From an uncultured Gemmatimonadota bacterium (GTDB lineage Bacteria > Gemmatimonadota > Gemmatimonadetes > Longimicrobiales > Gaopeijiaceae): a stretch of 5,864 nucleotides of DNA. Shown here one piece after another: positions 1 to 5,857 of the stretch (its first letter is position 1; each line of letters begins with the position of its first letter). The stretch is taken from contig CAKZOQ010000004.1 of assembly GCA_937136445.1 (NCBI GenBank), positions 1 through 5,864 on the forward strand, read 5' to 3'. The notes beneath the pieces are model-generated. The model saw only the letters and a program-made list of their open reading frames with translations. It did not search any database and was not told the DNA's origin. A program made the position numbers and the translations under genes.

Positions 1-50
1 ATGGGGTCCCCGAGGAGGGTGAGGACCCGGGTGGAGGCGTGGATGGTCAT
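1..50 (-). CDS. aroE: Shikimate dehydrogenase, N-terminal fragment (cut by window edge)
   Basis: Sixteen complete codons are visible, giving MTIHASTRVLTLLGDP and then AT of an Ile or Met codon. The pattern of a hydrophobic strand leading into G-D-P-(I/V) is the usual start of AroE, whose shikimate-binding motif continues as H-S-x-S-P just outside the window. AroE reduces 3-dehydroshikimate to shikimate with NADPH in the cytosolic aromatic amino-acid pathway. The ATG shares an ATGA with the stop of the upstream phosphatase gene. No Shine-Dalgarno sequence is seen before it (TCTTTTCTCC), so translation probably depends on coupling. Identification rests on few residues; another Rossmann-like protein cannot be excluded. 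Confidence 0.7.
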   Translation of the reverse strand, partial: MTIHASTRVLTLLGDP

Positions 51-535
51 GGAGAAAAGATGGGCTCGAGGCGGCGGAGCGCCCGTTCCACCAACCGCTC
101 CAGAAGCTCGAAGGTGGCGACGTAGACCTCGTCGGGGCCGCCGAAAGGGTCCAGCACGGAGTCCGGGACACCCTCGGGATCCTCCTGGGCGGCGAACTCG
201 GTGAGGAGCGCCGCTCGTTCCCCCGCTCCAGCCTCGAGGAGGGGGAGCAGGTGGGAGCGGGACATGGTCAGGATGAGGTCGGCCTCGGCCACCTCGTCGG
301 GGGTGAGGCCTCGGGAGCGATGCTCCGACAGATCCAGGCCTGCTGCCTCGGCGGCCCGCACGGCGCCGCCGGTGGGTGGATGGCCTCCGTGGCCCGCCAC
401 GCCGGCGGAGGCCACCTCGACCTGCCTCCAGCCGCGGTCCTCCACGAGCCGGCGCGCCACCGCCTCCGCCATGGGGCTCCGGCAGGTATTGCCGGTGCAG
501 ACGAAGAGGATCCGGAAGGTGTCGCCGTCAGTCAT
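47..535 (-). CDS. Low-molecular-weight protein phosphatase, YwlE-like (possible protein-arginine phosphatase)
   Basis: This 162-residue protein is the usual length for the LMW-PTP/ArsC-like fold. The N-terminal strand RILFV leads into the P-loop CTGNTCRS, with nucleophile Cys13 and phosphate-binding Arg19. The late motif DPFGG supplies the general acid Asp129. Classical LMW tyrosine phosphatases read C-L-G-N-I-C-R-S. The Thr at residue 17 (and Thr14) matches Bacillus YwlE, in which that Thr selects phosphoarginine, so protein-arginine dephosphorylation is a reasonable inference; phosphotyrosine remains the alternative. It is expected to be cytosolic, with no signal peptide. The ATG at 535 overlaps the end of the Sua5 gene by 8 bases and has GGAG seven bases upstream. 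The TGA stop overlaps the aroE start. A Sua5-YwlE-type neighbourhood also occurs in Bacillus. Confidence 0.9.
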   Translation of the reverse strand: MTDGDTFRILFVCTGNTCRSPMAEAVARRLVEDRGWRQVEVASAGVAGHGGHPPTGGAVRAAEAAGLDLSEHRSRGLTPDEVAEADLILTMSRSHLLPLLEAGAGERAALLTEFAAQEDPEGVPDSVLDPFGGPDEVYVATFELLERLVERALRRLEPIFSP

Positions 536-1259
536 CGTGGTTCTCCAGGCCGGGCAGGGCGCAGCGAAGGCGGCTCACGGGAATGCTCCCCTGGCGCAGT
601 ACCACCGGCGCCACCCCGGTGCAGTCCACCACCGTGGAGGGCGGGGAGGGCGGTAGCGTTCCCACCTCCACCACCAGGAGGGAATCGTCGGCGCCGAGGC
701 GGAGACCCACGTCGCGGGCCTCGTGCCCGCTGTGGGCCGGGGGCTCGCCCGGGGAGTTCGCACTGGTGGAAAGGAGCGGCCCACCCCAGGCCTCCAGGAG
801 GGCCGCCACGAACGGGTGGGGGCTCACCCGCACCCCCACCGTTCCCTGGTGGCTCCGTACCCCCGAGGGGAAGCTCCGGGTGGGGTCCTCCAGCACCAGG
901 GTCAGGGCCCCGGGCCAGAACAGCTCGGCGAGCTCCCGGGCCTCCGGGGTCCAGAGGAGCTCCTCCGCGGCGGCGGCGTCTGGCACGAGGGCCAGGAAGG
1001 GACGGTCGGGGTCCCGCCCCTTGAGGGAAGCAAGCGCCTCGATCCCGGCCTCGGTGACCGGAGCCCCCAGCCCATAGACCGTCTCCGTGGGATAGGCCAG
1101 GAGACCCCCTGCCGCCAGGTGGGCCTGGACCGGGGCCACCGCCTCGGCGTCCATCGGCAGGTCGCGGAGGTCCAGCCAGGCCGGACCACCGCCCTCGGGC
1201 CGGTGGACCTCCCCGGCCACGTGGGCGCCTCGGAAGACACGGGTGCGTTCCAGCTTCAT
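528..1259 (-). CDS. Threonylcarbamoyl-AMP synthase (Sua5/YrdC/TsaC family)
   Basis: The 243-residue product makes threonylcarbamoyl-AMP from threonine, bicarbonate and ATP, the first step of t6A37 modification of ANN-decoding tRNAs. The YrdC domain runs from about residue 38 to 230. Visible motifs are YPTETVYGLG (56-65), the basic KGRDPDRPF (80-88), FWPGALTLVL (114-123), VGVRVSPHP (141-149), STSANSPGEPPA (164-175) and the nucleotide-side STVVDCTG...VLRQGSI (208-226). The length fits the single-domain TsaC type rather than long Sua5 with its extra C-terminal domain. The frame stays open upstream to about 1955, but the ATG at 1259 is chosen because it forms an ATGA with the ispD stop and has GGAGG ten bases upstream. 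The first 35 residues precede the conserved fold and look poorly conserved; Met36 is a less likely start. Confidence 0.95.
   Translation of the reverse strand: MKLERTRVFRGAHVAGEVHRPEGGGPAWLDLRDLPMDAEAVAPVQAHLAAGGLLAYPTETVYGLGAPVTEAGIEALASLKGRDPDRPFLALVPDAAAAEELLWTPEARELAELFWPGALTLVLEDPTRSFPSGVRSHQGTVGVRVSPHPFVAALLEAWGGPLLSTSANSPGEPPAHSGHEARDVGLRLGADDSLLVVEVGTLPPSPPSTVVDCTGVAPVVLRQGSIPVSRLRCALPGLENHDD
543..546 (-). promoter_or_regulatory. Ribosome binding site of the phosphatase gene
   Basis: GGAG followed by a 7-base spacer (AACCACG) precedes the ATG at 535. The site lies inside the Sua5 coding region and supports this start and the 8-base gene overlap. Confidence 0.55.
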
Positions 1260-1945
1260 GGCGTCGTCGCCTCCGCCGCCCGGGCGTCGAGGAGCGCCTC
1301 GGCCACCGGCAGGTCCTCCGGGCGGGTGACCTTCAGGTTCCACCGACCCCCGTCCACCATCCGCACCGTTTCCCCAAGTCGTTCCACCAGCGCCGCGTCG
1401 TCGGTGGCCTCCCCTCCGCCCCTGTGGGCCCGACGCAGGAGGTCCGCCGGGAAGACCTGGGGGGTGTGGGCCTGCCAGAAGCGGCTTCGATCCGCCGTGG
1501 CCGTCACCCGGTCGCCCTCGTCCACCTCTTTCAGGGTGTCGACTGCCGGGCACCCCGCCACGGCCCCCATGCCGGTGGCGGCGACGGCGAAACACCGGTC
1601 CACCGCCGCCCCGGAGACGAGGGGGCGGGCGGCGTCGTGGACCGCCAGCAGATCGCAATCTTCCGGGAGGGCCGCCACCGCGGCCCGCACCGATTCGGAG
1701 CGGGTGGCCCCTCCCGCCACCACACGGATCCGGTCGTCCAGTGCCAGGAGCCAGCCCGGCGGATCCTCGGCGTCGGCCGCGGCCAGGGCCACCGCCACCG
1801 CCACCACGTCGGTCCGGGCCAGAAAGGGCCGCAAGGCGTGGATCAGCACCGGCTCCCCGCGGAGCTCCAGAAACGGCTTCCGGACGCCCCCCATCCGCCG
1901 CCCGGAACCGGCGGCGGGGATCGCCACACCCACGCGAACGCTCAT
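1256..1945 (-). CDS. ispD: 2-C-methyl-D-erythritol 4-phosphate cytidylyltransferase
   Basis: This 229-residue enzyme couples CTP and MEP to give CDP-ME in the non-mevalonate isoprenoid pathway. It carries the nucleotidyltransferase signature IPAAGSGRRMG (9-19) followed by RKPF with Lys23. These correspond to the CTP-binding loop and the catalytic Arg/Lys of the E. coli enzyme. Further motifs are VVAGGATRSESV (75-86), AVHDAARPLV (101-110), FWQAHTPQVF (156-165, the family's W-x-x-x-TPQ-x-F), TDDA (181-184) and the C-terminal NLKVTRPEDL (203-212). Length is normal and no key residue seems missing. It lies 19 bases after dnaB and overlaps the next gene by ATGA. No ispF is adjacent, although the two genes are often neighbours or fused elsewhere. 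GTG codons 5 and 7 are less likely starts. Confidence 0.96.
   Translation of the reverse strand: MSVRVGVAIPAAGSGRRMGGVRKPFLELRGEPVLIHALRPFLARTDVVAVAVALAAADAEDPPGWLLALDDRIRVVAGGATRSESVRAAVAALPEDCDLLAVHDAARPLVSGAAVDRCFAVAATGMGAVAGCPAVDTLKEVDEGDRVTATADRSRFWQAHTPQVFPADLLRRAHRGGGEATDDAALVERLGETVRMVDGGRWNLKVTRPEDLPVAEALLDARAAEATTP
1270..1274 (-). promoter_or_regulatory. Ribosome binding site that fixes the Sua5/TsaC start
   Basis: A perfect GGAGG with a 10-base spacer lies before the ATG at 1259, inside the end of ispD. It argues against reading the Sua5 frame as a much longer protein that would run through the whole of ispD. Confidence 0.6.
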
Positions 1946-1951
1946 CCGCGG

Positions 1952-1956
1952 TCACC
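1952..1956 (-). promoter_or_regulatory. Probable ribosome binding site of ispD
   Basis: GGTGA, matching the 3' part of the extended Shine-Dalgarno sequence GGAGGTGA, sits 6 bases before the ATG at 1945 in the 19-base dnaB-ispD gap. It is a modest match, but it supports independent initiation of ispD. Confidence 0.4.
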
Positions 1957-1964
1957 GGATCGGC

Positions 1965-3392
1965 TCACGAGCCGAACGAGCGGGCTCCACCCGAGTCCTC
2001 CGGCGGCTGGGGACCGTGCCCCTTCGCCGCGGATTCGAACCGGGTGTACTTCTTGTGGAAGTAGAGTTCCACGACGCCGGTGGGGCCGTTCCGCTGCTTG
2101 CCGATGAAGAGCTCCGACTTGCCCTCGAGTTCCTCGCGCTTCTCTGCCGGAGCGTAGTACTCGGGACGGAACAGGAACATGACCACATCGGCATCCTGCT
2201 CGATGGAGCCGGATTCGCGCAGGTCCGAGAGCATGGGCCGCTTGTCGGTGCGCTGCTCCGGCCCCCGGGAGAGCTGTGAGAGAGCCACCACCGGCACGTC
2301 CAGCTCCCGGGCCAGCGCCTTCAGTCCCCGGGAGATCTGGCTCACCTCCTGCACCCGGCTCTCGGAGCTCCCGGCACCGGACATGAGCTGCATGTAGTCG
2401 ATGACGATCATGCCCAGCTCCTTGTCGTCGCTGCGGAGCTCGGACTGGAGGCGGCGAGCCTTGGCCCGGATCTCCAGGACGTTGGCGCCGGGCTGATCGT
2501 CGATCCAGATGGGCGCGGTGTTGAGGTGCCCGGCGGCCGCTGCCAGACGCTGGTGCTCCTCCTGGGAGAGCTTCCCCCGACGGAGCCGCTGGGCGTCGAT
2601 GCGGCCCTCCGCGCACAGGAGCCGCTGGACGAGCTGCTCCGAGGACATCTCCAGCGAGAAGATGGCGGTGGGGATGGAGTGGGAGATGGCGGCGTTGGCC
2701 GCCACGTTCATCACCCAGGACGTCTTTCCCATGGAGGGCCGGGCAGCGACGATGCAGAGATCGCCCTTCTGGAGCCCGGTGGTCATCCGATCCAGGTCCG
2801 GGAAGCCCGTGGGCACGCCGGTGATCCCCGACGAAGAAGACTGGAGCCGCTCGATGTGCTCGAAGGCGCCCCAGAGGATCTCCTTGATCCATACGAAGCC
2901 CTCGCGGCTGTGGCTCTCCGCCACCCGGAAGATGCGGGCCTCGGCCTGGTCCAGGATCTCATCCACGGCGAGTTCGCCCTGCTCGTAGACGTCGCGGATG
3001 ATCTGCTCCGCCGACCCCACCAGACGCCGCAGGAGGGCCTTCTCCCGGACGATGTTGGCGTGGTACTCCAGGTTGGCTGCGGTGGGCACCGCGTCCATGA
3101 GGGCTGCCAGGTAGTCGAACCCCCCGGCGGACTCCAGCTCGCCCGTCTTCTTGAGCTCTTCGGAGATGGTGATGACGTCGATGACGTCGCCCCGCTCGTA
3201 GAGCCGGATCATGGCCCGGTAGAGGCGCCGGTTGGCCTCCCGGTAGAACATGGTCTCGTTGAGGTGTTCCACCGCCCGCGTGACCGCTTCGCGGTCGATG
3301 AGCATCCCGCCGAGCACCGCCGTCTCCGCCTCCAGGGAGAAGGGCAGAGCGCGGTCGGAGCCGGAGGAGCCGAAGTCGGGGGAGGCTTCCAT
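1965..3392 (-). CDS. dnaB: Replicative DNA helicase DnaB
   Basis: This 475-residue hexameric 5'-3' helicase unwinds DNA at the replication fork. The N-terminal domain begins near LPFSLEAETAVLGGML (16-31) and reaches about residue 120. It is followed by a helical linker and a RecA-like motor from about 190. Motor motifs are Walker A ARPSMGKTS (217-225, Lys223), SLEMSSEQL (246-254), Walker B MIVIDYMQL (328-336, Asp332), the sensor SQLSR (372-376), and SIEQDADVVMFLFRPEYY followed by GKQRNGPTG (431-439) with the late basic residues used in ATP hydrolysis. Length is ordinary and the Walker A region is uninterrupted, so there is no intein, a common guest at this site. The C-terminal 20 residues are a Gly/Pro/Ser-rich tail. 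The ATG at 3392 is the only common start codon near the family's N-terminus, but it has no Shine-Dalgarno sequence. A 105-base gap precedes it, so it may have its own promoter. Confidence 0.98.
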   Translation of the reverse strand: MEASPDFGSSGSDRALPFSLEAETAVLGGMLIDREAVTRAVEHLNETMFYREANRRLYRAMIRLYERGDVIDVITISEELKKTGELESAGGFDYLAALMDAVPTAANLEYHANIVREKALLRRLVGSAEQIIRDVYEQGELAVDEILDQAEARIFRVAESHSREGFVWIKEILWGAFEHIERLQSSSSGITGVPTGFPDLDRMTTGLQKGDLCIVAARPSMGKTSWVMNVAANAAISHSIPTAIFSLEMSSEQLVQRLLCAEGRIDAQRLRRGKLSQEEHQRLAAAAGHLNTAPIWIDDQPGANVLEIRAKARRLQSELRSDDKELGMIVIDYMQLMSGAGSSESRVQEVSQISRGLKALARELDVPVVALSQLSRGPEQRTDKRPMLSDLRESGSIEQDADVVMFLFRPEYYAPAEKREELEGKSELFIGKQRNGPTGVVELYFHKKYTRFESAAKGHGPQPPEDSGGARSFGS

Positions 3393-3497
3393 CGAGGGGG
3401 GTTCAGCGAGCAGGGCAGGAGGCTCGGAAGGTAGCCCGAAGGGGGGGCGAATGCGAAGCCCCGGCCGACCCCCAGAACCCTGTGGATCGACCCCCGA
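3393..3497. other. 105-base intergenic region between the uracil-DNA glycosylase gene and dnaB
   Basis: This is the only sizeable non-coding stretch in the window. Read on the minus strand, it has G-rich tracts in its first 40 bases, a short inverted repeat GGGGC/GCCCC around a 9-base loop (3444-3462), a run of seven C (3447-3441), and then a pyrimidine-rich leader to the dnaB ATG. There is no T tract after the hairpin, so it is not a convincing intrinsic terminator. No small gene or tRNA is seen. Confidence 0.6.
3428..3457 (-). promoter_or_regulatory. Weak candidate promoter for dnaB
   Basis: TTCGCA (3457-3452, 4 of 6 to TTGACA) and TACCTT (3433-3428, fitting the TAnnnT form of a -10 element) are separated by 18 bases. 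This would start transcription about 30 bases before the dnaB ATG. The match is weak, and its -35 lies in the loop of a short inverted repeat. It is offered only because dnaB is the one gene here separated by a real gap. Confidence 0.15.
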
Positions 3498-4376
3498 TCA
3501 GCCCCCGTCCAGCACCGAACGGAGGAGCTGCAGATCGTCCCAGACGGGACGGGTCCAGCGGCCGTTCCGCAGGAGGGCCGCCGGGTGGTACGTGACCAGG
3601 AGGGGCACTCCCTCGTAGCTGTAGACCTCCCCCCGGAGGCGACCCAGGGTGGAGCTGGTCCCGGTGAGGAGCTTCCCGGCGAAGGTGCCTACCGCCAGGA
3701 TGACCTCCGGCTGGACGAGCTCGATCTGCTTGCGGAGGAAGGGCGAGCAGCACTCGATCTCGTCGGCCTGGGGATCCCGATTCCCGGGAGGACGGCATTT
3801 CAGGACGTTGGCGATGTACACCGACTCCTCCCGGGAGAGGCCCACGCAGGCCAGGAGGAGGTCCAGGAACCGCCCCGCCTGCCCCACAAAGGGGAGCCCG
3901 GAGGCGTCCTCGTTGGCGCCGGGTGCCTCGCCCACCACCATGAGACGGGCGTCGGGGGAGCCGTCGGCGAAGACCACCTGGTTGCGGGTCTCGGACAGGC
4001 GGCATCGGGTGCATCCCAGCGCCAGCTCGCGGAGGGCGTCGTAGTCGTCGGGGAGCTCCGGATCCGTCGCGCCCTGGTCCACCTCGGGCTCGGCATCCCT
4101 CCGACTCCGGGCCTCCACCTCGGCCTTCAGGAAGGACGCCAGGGAGGTCTCGGGATCCGGGCTGTCGGTGGATCGTAGGGTCCCGGACGCCGGCTCCTCG
4201 ACCGTGCGACCAGGCGCATCCGGACCGGAATCTCCCGCCACCGAGCGCCCGGCCCGCGCCATGGAGAGGGCCTCGGCCCGGTCCACGCCGTCCAGAACCA
4301 GCTCCCCGCCCTGGAGCTCGGCCCGCTGGCGAAGGAAGCGGGCCACCTCCGCGGCCAGGGGGGTGCGTCCACTCAT
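3498..4376 (-). CDS. Family 4 (Fe-S) uracil-DNA glycosylase with long N-terminal extension
   Basis: This enzyme removes uracil from DNA to start base-excision repair of deaminated cytosine. The catalytic core spans about residues 110-290. CTRC (Cys122, Cys125), LKCRPP (Cys194) and ECCSPFL (Cys210, with Cys209 adjacent) give the four-Cys pattern that binds a [4Fe-4S] cluster. The active-site motifs are GEAPGANEDASGLPFVGQAG (149-168) and YHPAALLRN (263-271, His264). At 292 residues it is about 90-100 longer than compact family 4 enzymes. The excess is an N-terminal segment with a predicted helix near residues 8-20 and an acidic, Ser/Pro-rich linker at about 45-110. Some homologues are annotated as phage SPO1 DNA polymerase-related protein. 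The ATG overlaps the coaBC stop in an ATGA and lacks a clear Shine-Dalgarno sequence, so coupling is likely. Internal starts would shorten only the extension. Confidence 0.93.
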   Translation of the reverse strand: MSGRTPLAAEVARFLRQRAELQGGELVLDGVDRAEALSMARAGRSVAGDSGPDAPGRTVEEPASGTLRSTDSPDPETSLASFLKAEVEARSRRDAEPEVDQGATDPELPDDYDALRELALGCTRCRLSETRNQVVFADGSPDARLMVVGEAPGANEDASGLPFVGQAGRFLDLLLACVGLSREESVYIANVLKCRPPGNRDPQADEIECCSPFLRKQIELVQPEVILAVGTFAGKLLTGTSSTLGRLRGEVYSYEGVPLLVTYHPAALLRNGRWTRPVWDDLQLLRSVLDGG

Positions 4377-5635
4377 GATTGGGCGGCCCCGGCGGCGTCG
4401 CTCGCCCCTGGGAGAAGTTCGGCCACCCGGTCCAGGACGGCCTCCGCCACGGCATCCTTCGACTGGAGGGGAAGCTCCTCCGCCTCGCCCTCCCGGCTGA
4501 GGAGCGTCACCCGGTTGGTTTCGGACTCGAAGCCGGCGTCGGCCTCTCCGGCGGGGTTGGCCACCAGGAGGTCGAAGCCCTTGGCCTCCAGCTTGGCCCG
4601 GGCGTGCTCCAGCAGGTCCTCGGTCTCGAGGGCGAAGCCGACGGTGATGCTCCCCTCGGCACGACGCCCCCGGGTGTCGGCAGCGACGTCGGGGTTGGCG
4701 GTGAGCTCCAGGGTGGGCTCGGCGTCGTCCCCGCCCCGCTTCATCTTCCGATCCCGGGCCTCCCGTGGCCGGTAGTCCGCGACAGCGGCGGCGAAGATGG
4801 AGACGTGGGCCTCTTCCAATTGGGACCGGACCGCCTCAAGCATCTCCCGGGCCGTCTCCACCTGGATCCGCTCCACGCCTTCCGGAGCGGCGAGCGAGGA
4901 CGGTCCGCTCACGAGACGGACCCGGGCTCCCCGTCGCCAGGCCGCCTGGGCCAGGGCGTACCCCATCCGACCGGTGGAGCGGTTGCCCAGGAAGCGGACG
5001 GGGTCCAGCGCCTCCCGGGTGGGCCCGGCGGTGATCAGCACGGTGCGACCGCGGAAGGCCGGATCGGAGCCCAGCGCTCGCCCGACCCACTCGACGATCT
5101 GCCAGGGCTCGAGCATTCGACCCGCTCCGTCGGATTCGCCGGCGGCCAGCGGTCCAGCGGCAGGACCCGCCTGCTGGTAGCCCAGCTCGGCGAGGCGGGC
5201 GGCGTTGGCCTGGACCGCGGGGTGGGCCCACATGCGGTCGTTCATGGCCGGACAGACCACCACGGGGGCACGGGTGGCCAGGAGGGTGGTGGTGAGGAGG
5301 TCGTCGGAGCGACCCTGGGCGGCTCGGGCCAGGAAGTCGGCGGTGGCCGGCGCCACCACCACGGCGTCGGCCTCCCCACCCAACCGGATGTGGCGAGCCG
5401 CGCCCTCGACCGACCAGAGGCTGGTGAAGACGTCGCGACCGGTGACCCCCTCGAATGACAAGGGCGTCGCGAACTCCTGGGCGGACCGGGTGAGGACCAC
5501 GTCCACCTCGGCCCCGAGACGGGTCAGGTTCCGGGCGAGCTGCACCGACTTGTAGGCGGCGATGCCCCCCGTCACCCCCAGGACGACCCTGCGACCCTTC
5601 CAGGGCCGTCGAGGCTCCAGGACCGTCCCGGTCAC
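4373..5635 (-). CDS. coaBC: Bifunctional phosphopantothenoylcysteine decarboxylase / phosphopantothenate-cysteine ligase
   Basis: This 420-residue fusion carries out two steps of coenzyme A synthesis. The N-terminal CoaC half (about 15-190) is a flavoprotein decarboxylase with GVTGGIAAYKS (20-30), catalytic His82 in ARHIRLG, APATADFLA (95-103) and PAMN (129-132). The C-terminal CoaB half (about 195-405) is the CTP-dependent ligase, with ITAGPTREALDPVRFLGNRS (201-220; Asn218 matches the essential Asn of E. coli CoaB), STGRMG (220-225), FAAAVADYRP (281-290), the KMKR loop (297-300) and VGFALETED (332-340). Oddly, the substrate-clamp motif that usually reads L-A-C-G reads LAAG (163-166), so the usual clamp Cys is Ala165. 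The start is GTG at 5635, six bases after the rpoZ stop, with GAGGAG 9 bases upstream. rpoZ-coaBC adjacency is common in bacteria. The stop overlaps the uracil-DNA glycosylase start. Confidence 0.97.
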   Translation of the reverse strand: MTGTVLEPRRPWKGRRVVLGVTGGIAAYKSVQLARNLTRLGAEVDVVLTRSAQEFATPLSFEGVTGRDVFTSLWSVEGAARHIRLGGEADAVVVAPATADFLARAAQGRSDDLLTTTLLATRAPVVVCPAMNDRMWAHPAVQANAARLAELGYQQAGPAAGPLAAGESDGAGRMLEPWQIVEWVGRALGSDPAFRGRTVLITAGPTREALDPVRFLGNRSTGRMGYALAQAAWRRGARVRLVSGPSSLAAPEGVERIQVETAREMLEAVRSQLEEAHVSIFAAAVADYRPREARDRKMKRGGDDAEPTLELTANPDVAADTRGRRAEGSITVGFALETEDLLEHARAKLEAKGFDLLVANPAGEADAGFESETNRVTLLSREGEAEELPLQSKDAVAEAVLDRVAELLPGASDAAGAAQS

Positions 5636-5641
5636 CGGTGT

Positions 5642-5857
5642 CTACTCCTCGCGGCGGCGCTTCCGGACCAGACGGAACTCGATCTGCCCGGAGGTCAGGG
5701 CCTCCAGCGACCGGGTGGTGAGCTTCTTCTCCTCGCCCAGCGGCATGGCATCGGAGGGAAGGGAGTTGAGCTCACGGGCATACTTGGCGGCCACCAGCAC
5801 ACCGAGGTACTTGCTGTCGGTGCCGCGGGCGACTTCATCGGGGGTGAAAACCTTCAT
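5642..5857 (-). CDS. rpoZ: DNA-directed RNA polymerase omega subunit
   Basis: The product is a 71-residue small subunit that helps fold and assemble beta' in RNA polymerase. The conserved core KYLGVLVAAKYAREL (16-30) aligns with the omega helix that carries the L-V-x-A-A-x-x-A-R pattern. KKLTTRSLEALTSGQI (44-59) corresponds to the K-x-T-x-x-A-L-x-E-I region. The tail is strongly basic (RKRRR). The size is in the normal range (about 60-100). The sequence is closer to the divergent omega form of Gemmatimonadota-like bacteria than to the proteobacterial form, which is my recollection and not a search result. The start is ATG at 5857. Only 7 bases upstream are visible (AGACACC), so neither its ribosome site nor a preceding gmk gene can be assessed. 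The stop is TAG; the other six complete genes end in TGA. Confidence 0.93.
   Translation of the reverse strand: MKVFTPDEVARGTDSKYLGVLVAAKYARELNSLPSDAMPLGEEKKLTTRSLEALTSGQIEFRLVRKRRREE
5645..5650 (-). promoter_or_regulatory. Ribosome binding site of coaBC, embedded in the end of rpoZ
   Basis: GAGGAG encodes the last two Glu codons of rpoZ and sits 9 bases before the GTG at 5635. It supports the GTG start of coaBC, for which no nearby ATG exists before the conserved Rossmann strand. Confidence 0.6.

Noticed and set aside
1260..1955. Extension of the Sua5/TsaC frame upstream through ispD to a GTG at 1955 (a 475-residue reading).
   Set aside because: The added region translates to a Gly/Arg/Pro-rich low-complexity sequence antisense in style to no known family. 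The same DNA encodes a complete IspD, and the ATG at 1259 has its own GGAGG and an ATGA junction.
723..2279. Long plus-strand open frame (518 codons), with other long plus-strand frames at 2526-3434 and 4379-5458.
   Set aside because: These lie opposite well-recognised genes. Their compositions are Gly/Arg/Pro/His-rich with no family motifs, as expected for shadow frames in very G+C-rich DNA where stops are rare.
1965..3392. Possible intein or insertion in dnaB, a frequent intein host.
   Set aside because: The Walker A and Walker B regions are continuous and the length of 475 residues is normal.
3441..3447. Run of seven G (C7 on the coding strand) as a slippage or phase-variation tract.
   Set aside because: It is short, non-coding, and not placed between clear promoter elements.
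3444..3462. Inverted repeat GGGGC/GCCCC as a terminator after the uracil-DNA glycosylase gene.
   Set aside because: The stem is only 5 base pairs with a 9-base loop and no following T tract. It is within chance expectation for this base composition.
3481..3489. DnaA-box-like CGATCCACA on the minus strand before dnaB (7 of 9 to TTATCCACA).
   Set aside because: It is a single imperfect site, with no A+T-rich element and no further boxes. A 7-of-9 match is expected by chance.
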